Origin: Rhytidiadelphus loreus
Taxonomy: Eukaryota > Streptophyta > Bryopsida > Hypnales > Hylocomiaceae
Reading direction: 5' to 3'
Assembly (NCBI GenBank): GCA_947034895.1
Contig: OX344764.1
Span: 61,299,348-61,363,347 of the forward strand
Length of the DNA: 64,000 nt
How positions within the stretch are numbered: position 1 is the first letter of the stretch; every line of letters starts with the position of its first letter. The notes beneath the pieces were generated by a model that was not told the origin of the DNA, did no database searches, and saw only the letters and a list, made by a program, of their open reading frames with translations. Of this stretch, positions 1 to 11,544 are shown piece by piece. A program made the translations under genes and the position numbers.

Positions 1-159
1 AAATAGGCGCTTGCTTTTGTTCATGAAGCTCAAGACCCTTCACCTGAAGTTGGCTGCATGCGGTTTTTTAGGGGCAATTTGAGAATGTGGCGACCTAGAC
101 TCTCAGTGTGGACCATGTCCTCACGTTGCTTACTACCCCTCTAGTTTGCACATTGTAGA

Positions 160-1262
160 CTGTGAGCGGACCACCATTTCACCAACACCAGCATGCGTTT
201 ATTTGCTATTCATGTCGCTTGTGAGGACCTTGCAGGGCACTCGGAGACACGCGGACAAATGCTCGTCAAGTGCGGTGTGGATCCATTCGGGCGTTGTTAT
301 CGTGCTGGCTCGTTCATGGTTGAACTTGCTGACTCGGTGTAGAGCAAAAAAGTAGGGACGCTAGCGGCCCATCTTCTGTCCGAACACCAATATGCATAGG
401 GGATTCATGGCACTGGAATCCATGGCCCTGATCTTCGTAGGGTGTCACTTGCATTCAAGGAGCTCCTCGGCGCAAGGAAGGACGACGTTGTCATGCACAT
501 TCTCCTCCTGTTGTTCTAAGGTACTTGGTAGCAGCAACGTCCATCCACCGTCCTTCTCCCGGCATCCGGGGTTTCTGTGGACATGTGCCAGATGCAGTCT
601 ACTATTCTCGGGGCGATGGATCGGTGTGGGGAGGGTGTCCATCGAAGTATCTATTGACTGATCATAACTCAAGCCGTCGAGTGTATGTGTGTCGTAAACC
701 AAGTTGGCTCTCACTATGCACCGTGGTATTCGGACGATAGCACATCCGCTTGACGGATTTAGTTATGAGCAGCCAATAGGTACTCTAATGGACACCCTCT
801 TCACACCAGTGCACTTCTCGGGAAAAGTCAACCATTTTTGGTTCTCACCCTCCCAAACTCCGGATGCTAGGACGTGGACGGTAGATGGCCGTCGCTGCTA
901 CCAAGTACACTCGAACAACTTGGGGAGAATGTGTATCACAGCGTCGTCCTTCCTTGCGCCCAGGAGCTCCTTGAATGCAAGTGACGCCCTGTTTGCGAGG
1001 TGGGTCTTGGTGTGCTTCATGGGTGACCATGTGTCACCATCTTTCGAGGAAGAAGTTGACTTCCCCTATAAACGTGGATGGGTTGTGAGTGCTCTTGCTT
1101 TTACCTCTCACGGTCGACCGGTTCAACTATGATGTATTCGGCAAAGAGGCGACGCCGGAAGTGGTCCATGTCGCAATTGACGAGCATTTGTCCGGGAATC
1201 TCCGAATGCCCTGTAAAGGCTTCCCGACAACATGATTGGCAAATAGGCGCTTGCTTTTGTTC
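160..1262. repeat. Palindromic ~1.1-kb monomer, copy 1
   Basis: The two halves are diverged inverted copies of each other, by eye about two thirds identical, with the centre near 710. CATAACTCAAGCCGTC just before the centre is answered by GACGGATTTAGTTATG just after it. The outer ends also pair: TTTGCTATTCATGTCG near 200 matches the reverse complement of the sequence near 1,235. The landmark CAAGACCCTTCAC recurs at 31, 1,271 and 2,702. That is a 1,240-bp step and a 1,250-bp step once the CACTA element is subtracted, so these monomers are tandemly arranged. Foldback-type elements or a palindromic satellite are both possible. Confidence 0.65.
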
Positions 1263-1280
1263 ATGAAGCTCAAGACCCTT

Positions 1281-1458
1281 CACTAGAAGAAACTGTGTTA
1301 GAATCCCTGAAAACACATCACCTTGTTTTTGTTAAGTTCCCGTTTCAAAACGCAGGCAAAATGCGGAAGTCAAAACATTTTTCTACGTTTTGAAACGAGA
1401 ACTTCACGAAAACAAGGTGACGTGTTTTCAGGGATTCTAACACAGTTTTCTTCTAGTG
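1281..1458. mobile_element. CACTA-type miniature element, 178 bp
   Basis: The element starts CACTAGAAGAAA and ends with its complement TTTTCTTCTAGTG. It is flanked by a 3-bp duplication CTT (1,278-1,280 and 1,459-1,461). CACTA/En-Spm elements have such termini and 3-bp target duplications. Nearly the whole length is one palindrome (ACTGTGTTAGAATCCCTG against CAGGGATTCTAACACAGT), so it would fold into a long hairpin. It has no coding capacity. The same element sits at the equivalent place in the other arm (29,984-30,179). Confidence 0.85.
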
Positions 1459-1589
1459 CTTCATTCAAAGTTGTCTGCATGCGGTTTTGGAGGCGCAATT
1501 TGAGAATGTGGAGTGGGCGACCTAGTTTCCGGGTGTCAACCACTTCCCCACGTTGCTTACTACCCCTCTAGTTTGCAAAATTGTAGATT

Positions 1590-2702
1590 GTCAACGGACC
1601 ACCATTTCACCAACACCAGCGGGTGTTGATTTGCTATTCATGTCGCTTGTGAGGACCTTGCAGGGCATTCGTAGACATGCGGACAAATGCTTGTCAAGTG
1701 CGGTGTGGATCCATTCTAGTGTTGTTATCGTGCTGGCTCGTTCATGGTTGAACTTGCTGACTGTGAGAGCAAAAGTAGGGACGCCCGGCGGCCCATCTTC
1801 TGTCCGAACATGAATATTCATAGGGGATTCATGGCACTGGAATCGAGGGCCCTCTTCTTCGTAGGGCATCACCGGCATACAAGGTGCTCATCGGCGCAAG
1901 GAAGGACGACGTTGTCATGCAGATTTTCCTCGAGTTGTTCGAGTGTACTTGGTGGGAGCGACCGCCATCCACCTTCCTTCTCCCGGCATCCGGGGTTTTT
2001 GTGGGCATGTGCGAGATGCGGTCTACTATTCTCGGGACGGTGGATCGGTGTGGTGAGGGTGTCGATCAGATTACCTATTGGCTGCTCATAACTCAAGCCG
2101 CCCCGTGGATGCACATGGGTCTTTCATATCCAACTTGGTTCTCAGTGTGCAAGGTTGGATGCGGACGACCTCCCATCCGCTGGACGGCTTGAGTTATGAG
2201 CAGCCAATAGGTATTCCGATCAACAGCCTCATCACACCGGTGCACTTCCCGAGAAAAGTCGACCGTTTTTGGTTCTCACCCTCAAAAACTCCAGATGCTA
2301 GGACACGGACGGTGGATGGCGATCGCTCCCACCAGGTACACTCGAACTGCTGTCAGAAAATGTGGATGACAACGCCGTCCTTCCTTGCGTCGATGAGTTC
2401 CTTGTATGCCGGCGACGCCCTTTTCGCGAGGTGGGTCCTGTTGTGCTTCATGGGTGACCATGTGTCAACCTCTTCCGACGAGGAAGTTGACTTCCCCTAT
2501 GAACGTGGATGGGTTGTGAGTGCTCTTGCTTTTACCTCTCCCGGTCGACCGGTTGAACCATGATGTATTTGGCAAAGAGGCGACACCGGAAGTGGTCCAT
2601 GTCGCAATTGACGAGCATTTGTCTGGGAATCTGCGAATGCCCTGTTGAGACTTCCCAACGACATGATTGGCCAATAAGCGCTTGCTTTTGTTCATGAAGC
2701 TC
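1590..2702. repeat. Palindromic ~1.1-kb monomer, copy 2
   Basis: This has the same architecture as the monomer at 160-1,262, with its centre near 2,140. CCTATTGGCTGCTCATAACT before the centre is mirrored by AGTTATGAGCAGCCAATAGG after it, a perfect 20-bp inverted match. The frame at 2,078-2,563 stays open in this copy and in three others, but the open stretch spans one arm of the palindrome and has no recognisable domain. Confidence 0.65.
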
Positions 2703-2939
2703 AAGACCCTTCACTCAAAGATGGTTGCATGCGGTTTAGGAGGCGCGACTTGAGAATGCGGAGTGCAGATTCACCCCTCTGCGTCGGCGAATGAAAAACG
2801 AGTCGTGCGTCCCGGCGTGAACTTAGAATGGTATAGTTCAGATTGTACCTTCCTCCATTTTTGAGTTTGTCCTGCAGCACATGGTCCCCCAAAGTTGGGC
2901 GTAAATAGTTTCTTCTTGGACTGCACCTTCTCCCGTAGA

Positions 2940-3610
2940 AGAGAGCTAGAAATGATGTAAGCGGGTTGGGATCCCTATGCAAAATCCACTATAATTACCC
3001 TATTCAATAAAGACTGTCTTCTTTAAACCGAGGCCGCGCTTTCATTTGCGCCCCTCTTCTCCCCGTGCATGGCCGCGCATCCCGATCCGTGAATTGTTTT
3101 CCTCTTGGCCACTTTGCCCCAAACCCAAGTGGCCATGTGATGTGTCTTTGTGATCCCCCACAAACTGTAAGAGTCATCCACGCCTCGCACAACAAATGGC
3201 GCTTAGAGCTGTTTTCCCTCTGCTCCCCGTGCATGGCCACGCATGCAGATCCAGACATTGTTTTTTTCTTGGCCACTTTGCCCAAAACCCGAGTGGCCAA
3301 TTGAATGTTATGTGTGTGTGTGTGTGATCCACCCCAACTGTTGGATGTAAGCGGGTTCGGATCCCTATGCAAAAACCACTATAATTACCCTTACTATTGA
3401 ATGTAGACTGTCTTCTTTACACCGAGGCCGTACTTTCATTTGCACCGCCTCCTCTTCTCCCGTGCATGGTCGCACATCCAGATCCGTGAATTGTTTTCTT
3501 CTCAGCCACTTTGCCGCACACCCAAGTGGCCATGTGATGTGTCTTTGTGATCCACCCCAAATTGTAAGAGTCATGCACGCCTCGCACAACAAATGGCGCT
3601 TAGAGTTGTT
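2940..3610. repeat. Triplicated sub-repeat inside the inverted-repeat arm
   Basis: A block containing GCATGGCC, then CACTTTGCC and AAGTGGCCA, occurs three times (near 3,065, 3,230 and 3,465). A second block, GGATCCCTATGCAAAA followed by CCACTATAATTACCC, occurs twice (near 2,970 and 3,360). A short TG microsatellite lies at 3,306-3,325. The inverted counterpart is at 27,500-28,150. No gene is seen. Confidence 0.7.
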
Positions 3611-3817
3611 TTGGAACTTTCTTTCAGGTAGCCCGCTCTAAGAAGGCACGGAATGGATATGATTTCGTCCTGAACTGGACCCCTCCAACTTTGATTGAAT
3701 CGAGGAAAAGGTGTTTTTATCACAGGAACCCATCATTGTTGCAAGATTTCATCCCCCCGGCTACCATTTTCGGTCGGATTTCATTCAGACTTGGGAGCTC
3801 TGAACCGCCATTTTAAT

Positions 3818-3848
3818 GGAATACCGCCATTTTAACGAAATTCCCCAT
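3818..3848. other. Inner terminus of the left inverted-repeat arm
   Basis: The arm ends in two copies of CCATTTTAATGGAATACCG-like sequence, then TTTTAACGAAATTCCCC at 3,846, followed by AT. The same terminus, with small changes, ends the elements at 6,060, 8,354, 26,674, 26,829 and 27,259. This marks it as a transposon end rather than a chance similarity. Confidence 0.75.
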
Positions 3849-6057
3849 ACTTCAAAAAAACATCATTCTTAAGAAAAAAACTAATTAGAATAATGAGTAA
3901 TTTTAATAAGGATTTCATTCACTTCAAAGTTCTATCAATACCAAAATATAGTGCCTTCTGCATTTTTGGTTTAAATGTTGTAAACGTAATAGTAGAAGGT
4001 TAATACCAACTTTTACAATACTATTACTTTACTACACCATCAAGATAAATTTTGATTAACAAAATAATGAAATAGAACAAAATTTCAATTTATAAAAGAA
4101 GAGTTGCCTCATAAATTCCAAGTTGATAACAATATTGTTTTTGAACATGTAAACAAGAATTTGCGTTGGGAGTATTGAACATGGTTATAATATGAAGATT
4201 GCAATGTCTTCTAAATAATATATTTGCAATCCAATTATTTTGAAGCCCTTAATGGAGAATGGAGAAAGTACAACACACAATAGAAGTGAGTGCAAAGTCA
4301 TTGTTTTGTTTCCAATATTCTTTGTTGTTTGGGAGAAGATATGAATAATAACTTTAGCAAAAAAAGAATTTTATTTTCAATGCAGTCGAAAAATGAATCT
4401 TCAAAAATTGACAACAAAATATGTTTTATTATGAAGTATTTGGGAGCATAGAGACAAATATTTACGTATAGTATATATACTAAGTATAATGCATTATATT
4501 AAATTTTTAGTACTTGTTTATACAATTTGTGCTATATTGGAAGTACAACAAAAAATGAAATCATTCCGCAGATTCCATCCATGCGAGCAAGGTTTTTGAG
4601 AAAAGATGCCAAAGAGCTGCCCCTTCTTTGTATTTTTCACATGCGGTCGGCATTTTATCTCAGCCCATAATAAGTTTCAGTAACTTACCTCTAGTCAAAT
4701 TGAAATCCTTTGCCAACATGGCAGTTACTTGTTTCTCAAGATGTCATGAGAAAAATGACTAAGTTTTTTGTGATGTTCTCTAAAACATAAACATTAGACA
4801 GGACAAAAGCTTGTTATGACCCTAATGTTGATGTGTTTCTAGCAACATCCAATTGAATTAAGCCTCCTATGGCTAAAGTCCCATTTCTTTGCTCTTGTTT
4901 TAAAAAACATTATGGTTTCATGCTAACATTCAAAAAAATAGGGGCTCCTAGCCTCCTACTAGTGTGTCCAATTTCATCCATTACAAAATAATATCTTCTA
5001 TTTATGTATTCTTAGAATCTTAGATGTATAATTCTTTGGATTACATAAAAAATAGTCAATAATTGCAAAAAAAATTGTAGCTTAGTTTGAATATAACTCT
5101 AGAGTTGATCTATAACTCCCATCAATGTTAGAATCCCACTTAAATTATTGAAATTAGTAGTTAGATTGTAGCCTTACAACTACAAAATTTATTGGCTCTT
5201 GACCAAAGAGGAGGATACCTTGCAATAGCACTTAATTGTTGTGTTCATTTTAGATGTAAAATTGATTCATGCCTTAAGTTTGAACTTTGAAGGTGTAAAT
5301 TTAAGTTTTGTGCATATTTGACCTTTCTTCCTCAACAAAGGTCATTGTGCTAAATAGTTATAACCACATGAGAGCAAAGATAGGACCTATTTTATTCCAA
5401 TACTATGAAAAAATCAACCATTTAGAAAGTTGCTTTGTTCAAATTAAAATATCTTAAGTATAATTTATATTATGCAAAGTGGAATTAACAAAATATGTGG
5501 CTTATTTTAATGGGTTAGGTACTTTTTGGATGTAAAACTATCAAAATATGTGGTCATTTCACTACTAGAAACAAAAGGTATGACCTTTGAAGTTGCAGAA
5601 TACACTAGGCAAGGTTGAGAATGGGCTCCTCTAAATAATGCTTCTAGTGAGATTTCAAACGGTGCTCAAGTGATTCAATGTTTTGGTATCTACATTTTGG
5701 CATTTTGCCACATTAATTTGTAGGTTTGGGAATAGCTACACTTTAGTTCCCAAGATGTTTGTTGGACCCCACTATTCTGATATTAGTTCGTGGGACCCTG
5801 GAATCACTGCCACCATCTCCATAATCCTCCGTCCAAATATAGTTCAATTAATTCTAAACTGTATCTACTTATTGTGTACACTTTTTTGGCCACTTAATTT
5901 TTGTTCGGATTTATTTTTAGGGCTCTTATTCAACAAACACATTTCTATTCTGAGTAAATGTCAAAAGGTCTGTGCATGCATGGCGAGTTTTCATTAATGA
6001 GAACTTACTGTTTTTGACTTTTTTGGAATTTTTTTTGGTTTGAAATAATGATAAAAT
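3849..6057. other. AT-rich stretch without a gene
   Basis: This is AT-rich, low-complexity intergenic DNA with short homopolymers. No ORF shows a recognisable domain or codon-like composition on either strand. The 104-codon frame at 5,683-5,997 uses a non-ATG start and looks like chance. Confidence 0.6.
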
Positions 6058-6393
6058 GGTCAATTTCGTTAAAATGGCGGTATTCCACATGCCATTTTAA
6101 TGGAATATCTTCTACAAATAGAGATAAAGTGTGCCACGATAGGATCATACATGTGCCAATTTTATGCCTAGCACATTCAAATCACTCCTAATTCACGCAT
6201 TTCCACTCCCCTTGGACAATCTATCCATTATTTTCATTTTTTCAGTGGTTTCATTTTGTGCCATTTTAATGGAATACCGTTGTCGTGCTGCAAATTTAGA
6301 CATTATGTAGAATATGTATATATATATGATTTAGATAGATTTAAATATTTGTAGTGTTATAAATAAGATGACGTCATTTGAGGTGGCTTCAAG

Positions 6394-6960
6394 GTGACGC
6401 CTTCTCTTTTCGACTATATAGAGAAGGATTTACTTGAAAGCATTATATCATTTGATATCCTTCCTCTTCGTGTTTTATTTAGATCATACTGTGTCGAACT
6501 GGAGGGCTTTTCTGAGCCTCAAGATGAAGAATCTCAACTAGAGCGTGAGTTTGAATTTTCTTTATCGCAACTACCGGATTAGCCACAATTGCCACTAAAT
6601 CTTTCATTGCTACATGGGCAACCAAAAGATGAAGCTAGGCCATCTCAACTACCAAAACAACCTTGCGTGAAGAAACAATGGCACAGTAACCTTCAGCGTG
6701 ACGCTCGAGCATTGGTGATTTTATTGCAGGTTGGATGTGTTGAACCCAACAATTGTAAAGTGACATTTGAAGGGTGTTTTAAAGGCTAAAACAAAGAGCA
6801 GTACTATTGCATGGTGAGGCCTATCAAAGGGAGTTGTGGTCATCAACGATAGTTGGAAGGGCCAGTTAATCCCTTAACCATGGAAGATCGTGCCGATTAC
6901 TTTGTTGCTACTGTCTCACGCATCGTCAAATTCTTGTAGATGGAGTGATATTTTGATTGG
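6394..6960 (+). pseudogene. Broken unrecognised frame inside the 2.3-kb element
   Basis: One reading frame carries a protein-like sequence from 6,394 to about 6,960, interrupted by TAG (after SQLPD), TAA (after FEGCFKG), TAG and TAG. Visible pieces are an acidic, leucine-rich start, then a Gln/Pro/Leu stretch, then a basic part (KKQWHSNLQRDARALV) and a Cys-containing part (GCVEPNNCKVTFEGC; later GSCGH). The start is uncertain because the upstream frame closes just before 6,394. I do not recognise the family. Its place inside a terminal-repeat element suggests a captured or eroded element gene. It cannot make a full protein as it stands. Confidence 0.4.
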
Positions 6961-6969
6961 AGCTCTAGT

Positions 6970-8320
6970 TTTTTACCTCTATTAGATATATGTTGAGTTT
7001 TAGTTCTTCATTCTATAGTTGGAGTGATTTATTACAATAAATTTGTGTTTTGTGAAGTAGTATGAGAAAAATATTCAAATAGTTTATCTTTTAGGTGAAC
7101 TTGAAGTGAATTTCCTTCAAAGTTAAAGATAAAAAAATAATTGTCAGGCCAAACAAGTGCTCAATTATTCATGTTGTAATTTTGGGAGTGAGTTAGGAGC
7201 TGACCCCACTTATTTGTGTGGTTAGAGTGAAGATAAGGTGGAGAAAAGGTGAACACTATTCATCTTCTCTCCCATTATGAGTTTAGGGAGGACCCGAATG
7301 TTTGGAGAGCCATTGTATTGTGAGTTGGAAGAAATTTGAAATGAAATTTGAAGGAGTTGTGTATCATGGCGTGTAGTTTTCAAATTGTTCTCACTTGCTT
7401 TATTTGGAGTTGTGAATCAAAAGTTGTGCTAATTTGAGTGGAGGGAGGTTTGTTGCCTTTGAAATAAGAAGGGAGAGACTTTGACCAGCTATAAAAGACA
7501 AACAGGTTCTCGATTTGCAACGATATTTTGAGAAAGTGTAGAAAATTGTGTTAGCTTTGCATAAAGATATCACTCATTTTGTTTGGAGTTTGAAAGAGTG
7601 AGTTGTAAGTGTGGAAGTGAAAGAAGGTCTGCTGTCCTTCTTTTCTCAAGGCCAAAACTTTGGACGACCATAGAAGTTGGACAGAGTTTTAGAATCATTT
7701 GAAACTTGGAAGAAGATTAGAAGTTTGTATTAGCTTTTCAAAAAGCTATCACTTACATCATTTGGAGCTGTAGACCATAGTGACACTCAAATAAAGTCCA
7801 GCTTGAGAATTAGAGGTTGAAGTTGGAGGTTGAAGGAGGTGTTGAAGACTTGAGTGTGTGTGTGGCTTGTGGCTTTGTAAATTTAATTTTATAGTTGCAG
7901 GCGGTTTGGTTTACACCACCACTAGCTTCATTTTGTATTGTGGATGTGACAAAGTGGGGTTAATTGCCCACATGGTCAAGACTATTACGTCGTTTCCACT
8001 AATGAGGCAAGTTTGCTAATCACCGTGAGTTTGAAATTTAGGATCCAATCTCTCGGATGGTTCAGCTCGTGGTCTGGCCGTCTCGTTTTACACGTCCGAA
8101 GCCCGTGATTTCTTATCACCCTACTTTAATCCTTGGCCTATTTAAAAACATTACAGGATAGGACAACGAATAGCAGTTTGAAGATTTGAAGACTCAAAGA
8201 TTCGAAGTTTCTACAAGTTACGAATTCATTTGTTGGTTTATATCATCTTACGATTTTTTTCATTCCCAAGCCATTTCTGGTTGTAGTCAGAATCCTCGTG
8301 ATTTCCCGAGGCAAACGCTC
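6970..8320 (+). repeat. Non-coding block related to 11,545-12,640
   Basis: Shared landmarks in the same order are a TTTACCTYTRTTAGA run after the upstream frame, TTTGACC(A/C)G followed by TATAAAAG, repeated TTAGCTTT-AAAA-TATCACT-TTTGGAGTT phrases, and a final TGGTTGTAG-CA-GAA phrase before CGAGGCAAACGCTCT here or CCAAGGCAAGGCCTCT there. The two copies are strongly diverged. The content looks like leader or LTR sequence, but no LTR pair was proven. Confidence 0.5.
7490..7497 (+). promoter_or_regulatory. TATA box candidate TATAAAAG
   Basis: TATAAAAG follows GACTTTGACCAGC. The related block at 12,245 has the same arrangement (CTTTGACCGAC then TATAAAAG). Conservation of the box and its upstream context between two diverged copies supports a real core promoter, possibly of a retroelement. 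No downstream gene was identified. Confidence 0.4.
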
Positions 8321-8356
8321 TCAACACGACACCGCCATTTCAACGAAATTGACCAT

Positions 8357-9170
8357 TAAAGGAATTTAAAGTCTTAATACATTGAAAAGGTTCCATGTGT
8401 GCAGGGTCTTGACAAATGAATTCATATACACACGTCACATTGTACTACACTAGAATCACAATGGATTGTTTTCTAGAATGGGGCTCGTGGATTGGGTTTT
8501 AGGTGCCATGACAAATAGCCATTCAACAATTTGATGGTAAATGTATAGTTGAAACTATGTTACTACCATTTCACATATTTACGTTACAATGCTAATGGAA
8601 AATGAGTAGTGTTCATGAATTGCAAAGTTATGAAGAAATTAATTGTAGTGCATTAACTTTTCAACAACAAGAACAAAATGAATGGAGACGTATTCCAATC
8701 TATAGTACTTTCACCATCCCACATTCAAACTTTCACTGGGAGAAAATCAATAATGTTAACATTCATTGTACATGTCACTTTGAAAAAACAGCTATGTCAA
8801 TATCCACAATACATTCCTCTACAACATTTAGAACCATGTTAGTCACATTCACAAACATATTAGTCATAACAATTTCTAATAACTAGTACTTATATTTATT
8901 AATATCATATTTTCAATCTACATGGACTTTGAAATCAAAGTGTCAAGTTACACCTTTCAAGATGTATGTTTTCCAAAATCTAGTGTCCATTTGAAATAAT
9001 GTTTAGGCAAAATTGTATTCAAAGGATTTTGACACTCTATCTAATGAATATCCTATTTGTCTGCAAATCCACATGGCTACATACACTATAAACAAAGGCC
9101 CCGTTGGAATGAAAAGAAAGTCCAAACCCATTGCAAGGACCATACCAGACACTTCTATATTTTTTTTGTC
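8357..9170. other. AT-rich stretch without a gene
   Basis: No supported gene. The 94-codon frame at 8,602-8,886 has no domain or splice context and is AT-driven. Confidence 0.5.
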
Positions 9171-9174
9171 CCTA

Positions 9175-9458
9175 CTCGTCCTCGGATTCCAATATAATAT
9201 CACCATCGCTGCTGGAATTTCGTAATGTATCGGAGTTGCTGGTATTTGAATTGGAGAAAAGTGTGACCTTCTCTTTAAGAAATGGATTGGCGGGCGCATG
9301 GTCAAGTGAAGGATTCCTTCCTATGATGTTTATTGTACCTTGGCCCTCATCTAGGTTTTGTGAATCTTTCTCTACTTTTGCTTTCAGATTAGCCCAACCA
9401 TTCATTTTCCCATACTGAAGCTCTTCATGTGTAGATGACTTGTTAAAGCAGTCAACCT
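9175..9458 (-). CDS. Candidate terminal exon of an unrecognised gene
   Basis: On the minus strand a splice acceptor (TTCTTCTAG, then GTTGACTGC) opens a clean frame that runs 94 codons to a TAG. The peptide has VDCFNKSSTHEELQ, then MNGWANLKAKVEKD, a FLKEKVTLFSNSN segment and a Ser/Asp/Glu-rich tail ending ESEDE. That is a credible protein C-terminus, unlike the surrounding AT-rich frames. Minus-strand protein-like fragments 1.2-2 kb upstream (10,696-11,445) may be earlier exons of the same gene or transposon. No family was recognised. The plus-strand frames over the same bases are shadows. Confidence 0.4.
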
Positions 9459-9459
9459 A

Positions 9460-10690
9460 GAAGAACAATGATAACATTAATGAAAAGTCATTCCAAAATC
9501 ATGTAAGAAACTTTCAAATACTTGAAACTTCAAAAAATTGTACTTTGGTAGTCCAATTACAAAAAACTTATTGAAAACATTGCAAACTTCTAAACACAGC
9601 ATGCAACTGAATTAAAATATCTTAATGGTATTGGAAAAACTTGTAAACTTTCACCCCCCATCCCACAACTAAAAGAACCTCAAATACATTCATAAGTACA
9701 TATCATTGTATGTTAGAAATAAAATTAAAGGCAATTCCAGTGTTCTAAAATGTAAAGGGCACTTAAATGAAGACCAAGCACTATGAAACATAGACTAATT
9801 ACAACTACAGTTGATAGAGTTAAAAAAAAATGTCAACCACAATGATTCTTCATTCCAAGTCGTTAGTACAACTAAATGAATTTGGAAATATAAAATTCAA
9901 AGCAATGATTATATAAGAAAATATGCAAGGAACTATTTTCTTAGAAAACATTAATATGCAACCAAGTTATTTGACAAATGGCTGAATGGTTTTAGGGTTT
10001 AGGGTTCAAGAAACAACAAAAATAATAATAAAATAGAATTAGCAATGGATTAGACAAGTTAATTACATTCTAACACATTTTTAAAAGATACATCCAACCT
10101 AGGATCAAAAACCACAACCCATCTGTTGCTGCCAAAGAAAAAGCGTTGTGATGCCAAAAAGGTTGGTTTACACTTTGATATTCTTAATCTAAGCCTACAT
10201 CAAACTTTGAACCTAAAAGCTGCAGCGATTGAAGAGAAAATGTCCATTGTGAACAAAGAGACAATAAAAAAACCTAGTATTCAAGATTAGTTTGCAATTT
10301 CAAACTTCAGACTCTAAAATTCTATATTATAGTTGAAAAATTCCATAGTCACATACAACGTTTGAAACGGTGGGATTCTTGAAGTTTTGCTTAAGTCTCA
10401 ATATATCAAATACGTCTAAATTGAATCCTACCCTCTGATCCATCATTCATTTAGTCATATGGAAATCATAAAATTGCTTATTTTCTAGACATCATGAACA
10501 CAAACCAATTTCACTGGAGACTTAGGCGATGTTGTCAAGAATCATATTTTCTTCTCACATAGAATTAACTCACCAAAAGACACGACACCAGATGTCACAT
10601 AGTTTAGATTCACATAGAACAACAAGATTTCATATGAACATTCATTGTATAATTCAAAATTTCACCAAAGGAAACATGGAAAGGCTGAAA
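9460..10690. other. AT-rich stretch; short telomere-like run
   Basis: No gene is supported. TTTTAGGGTTTAGGGTT at about 9,990-10,006 is two units of the plant telomere repeat, too short to be more than an interstitial remnant. If 9,175-9,458 and 10,696-11,445 are exons of one gene, this would be intron. Confidence 0.45.
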
Positions 10691-10695
10691 TGTAT

Positions 10696-11445
10696 TTATA
10701 AAACAGTCGTGCAGGCCTTTGATTCCATGCCGCCCGCAACGGTGTGTGGAACCTTGGACTTTGAAACACTTGTTGGCAACCTCTTTGCCAAGCTTTGCTT
10801 TCTTCTATTTTTTAGTGTCCTTGGTTGATCCTTTGAGCAACCTACAGGACGTGATACTTGATTTATTTTTCTACATTTCTCAAATTTCTTCTTAAGTTGG
10901 ATCCGACACTCTCTTAGATTGGCTCCAACTAACCGTAGGATATTCTTTGGATCCCAAGGTCTTGGATAAATTTTCCTCAATTTCAACGTAAATCTTGCCT
11001 TTAACTCTAGGCTCTGTAAAATCTAGTCTAAGTGCCAAGGGAACTTGAATGGTGCTTGGTCCAATGCGTAGTACTGCATATGCTTCCAAAAGTTGCTTGT
11101 GGGTTGCGCGAGGGAGTTCACTTTGAATGGTGGGATATCTTGAATTGAGTCCCAGTTGCTAATAGTAGGCACCGAATCTTCTTGGAAAACTGAAATCCTC
11201 CAAACAAAGGAGGATGGCGTGCCAAAGGATCCACCACCAGAAGGACTTGCATCCTTTTTTGTATGTAGGCGTCTAAGCATGCTGGGATCCATGGGATTTG
11301 TAACTTCATAGTGTGGAGCGAGAGGAGGCTTCAGAGTTGCTGGAAATTTGCCTTTGGACGCTTGTTCTGCTATTCCAGCATGTCCTTTATCTTTATCTTG
11401 CTTTGCAAGTTTCTTTGCTTGAATATTCTTGTACTTTTTTTTCAC
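10696..11445 (-). pseudogene. Eroded transposon-like protein fragment
   Basis: Two to three minus-strand frames carry protein-like sequence in order. 11,445-11,023 begins with a Lys-rich stretch (KKKYKNIQAKKLAKQDKD), then a Pro-rich part and a tail with NFWKHMQYYALDQAP. The next frame, to about 10,980, contains VKGKIYVEIEENL. The last frame (10,986-10,696) reads IYPRPWDPKNILRLVGANL, then RECRIQLKKKFEKC, then a basic tail. The Trp/Leu-rich helix followed by a basic QLKKKF segment resembles plant Ptta/En-Spm-type element proteins, but that is only an impression. At least one frameshift or intron is needed near 10,980. It is not a complete gene. Confidence 0.35.
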
Positions 11446-11544
11446 ATTTTTGCGTCGTATATGTGTACACTATATGAAATCTATAATTGTGTGTCAAAGC
11501 GGAAGGATTTTTTCATTGGAGTTTTTAGAGACATTTGGAGTGAT

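Larger units (their letters stand above)
1..3846. mobile_element. Left arm of a long inverted repeat; element truncated by the window edge
   Basis: This segment reads, in reverse complement, almost the same as 27,259-~31,370. Both copies end facing each other with GGGGAATTTCG followed by TTAAAATGGCGGTATTCC, and an AT dinucleotide flanks each end (3,847-3,848 here). From the terminus inward both copies hold a 1.2-kb zone with a triplicated sub-repeat, then 1.24-kb palindromic monomers with a CACTA miniature element between them. The outer end of this copy lies before base 1, so its full length is unknown. No convincing coding sequence is present. The short open frames inside are repeat-derived. 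It could be an independent insertion of one large element or half of an inverted duplication. Confidence 0.8.
6060..8354. mobile_element. 2.3-kb element with the TTAAAATGGCGG terminus
   Basis: The left end GGTCAATTTCG plus TTAAAATGGCGGTATTCC (6,060 onward) is answered by the reverse complement at 8,333-8,354, with one mismatch in the first 23 bases. AT dinucleotides flank both ends (6,058-6,059 and 8,355-8,356). A sub-terminal CCATTTTAATGGAAT repeat follows at 6,090 and again near 6,258. The interior holds a broken plus-strand frame (6,394-6,960) and a TATA-containing region related to 11,545-12,640. No transposase is visible, so the element is probably non-autonomous. Confidence 0.7.

Noticed and set aside
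704..2563. 142-161-codon open frames in the 1.1-kb monomers as genes
   Set aside because: They cover one arm of a palindrome, are partly open on both strands, have no recognisable domain and start at non-ATG codons or arbitrary positions. Kept only as a question in the findings.
5560..5649. 90-bp CACTA-type miniature element (CACTACTAGAAA to TTCTAGTG)
   Set aside because: The ends match only over a few bases and the flanking triplets (TTT and AGA) do not duplicate.
5683..5997. 104-codon open frame in the AT-rich stretch
   Set aside because: Non-ATG start, hydrophobic AT-driven composition, no domain and no splice context.
9990..10006. Telomere-like TTTAGGG runs (also ~18,085 and ~62,265) as telomere or breakpoint signs
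   Set aside because: Only two to four units each; this occurs by chance or as ordinary interstitial remnants.
10696..11445. Confident assignment to a Ptta/En-Spm transposase
   Set aside because: The resemblance is limited to one helix-like segment and the frame is broken; no catalytic motif was seen.
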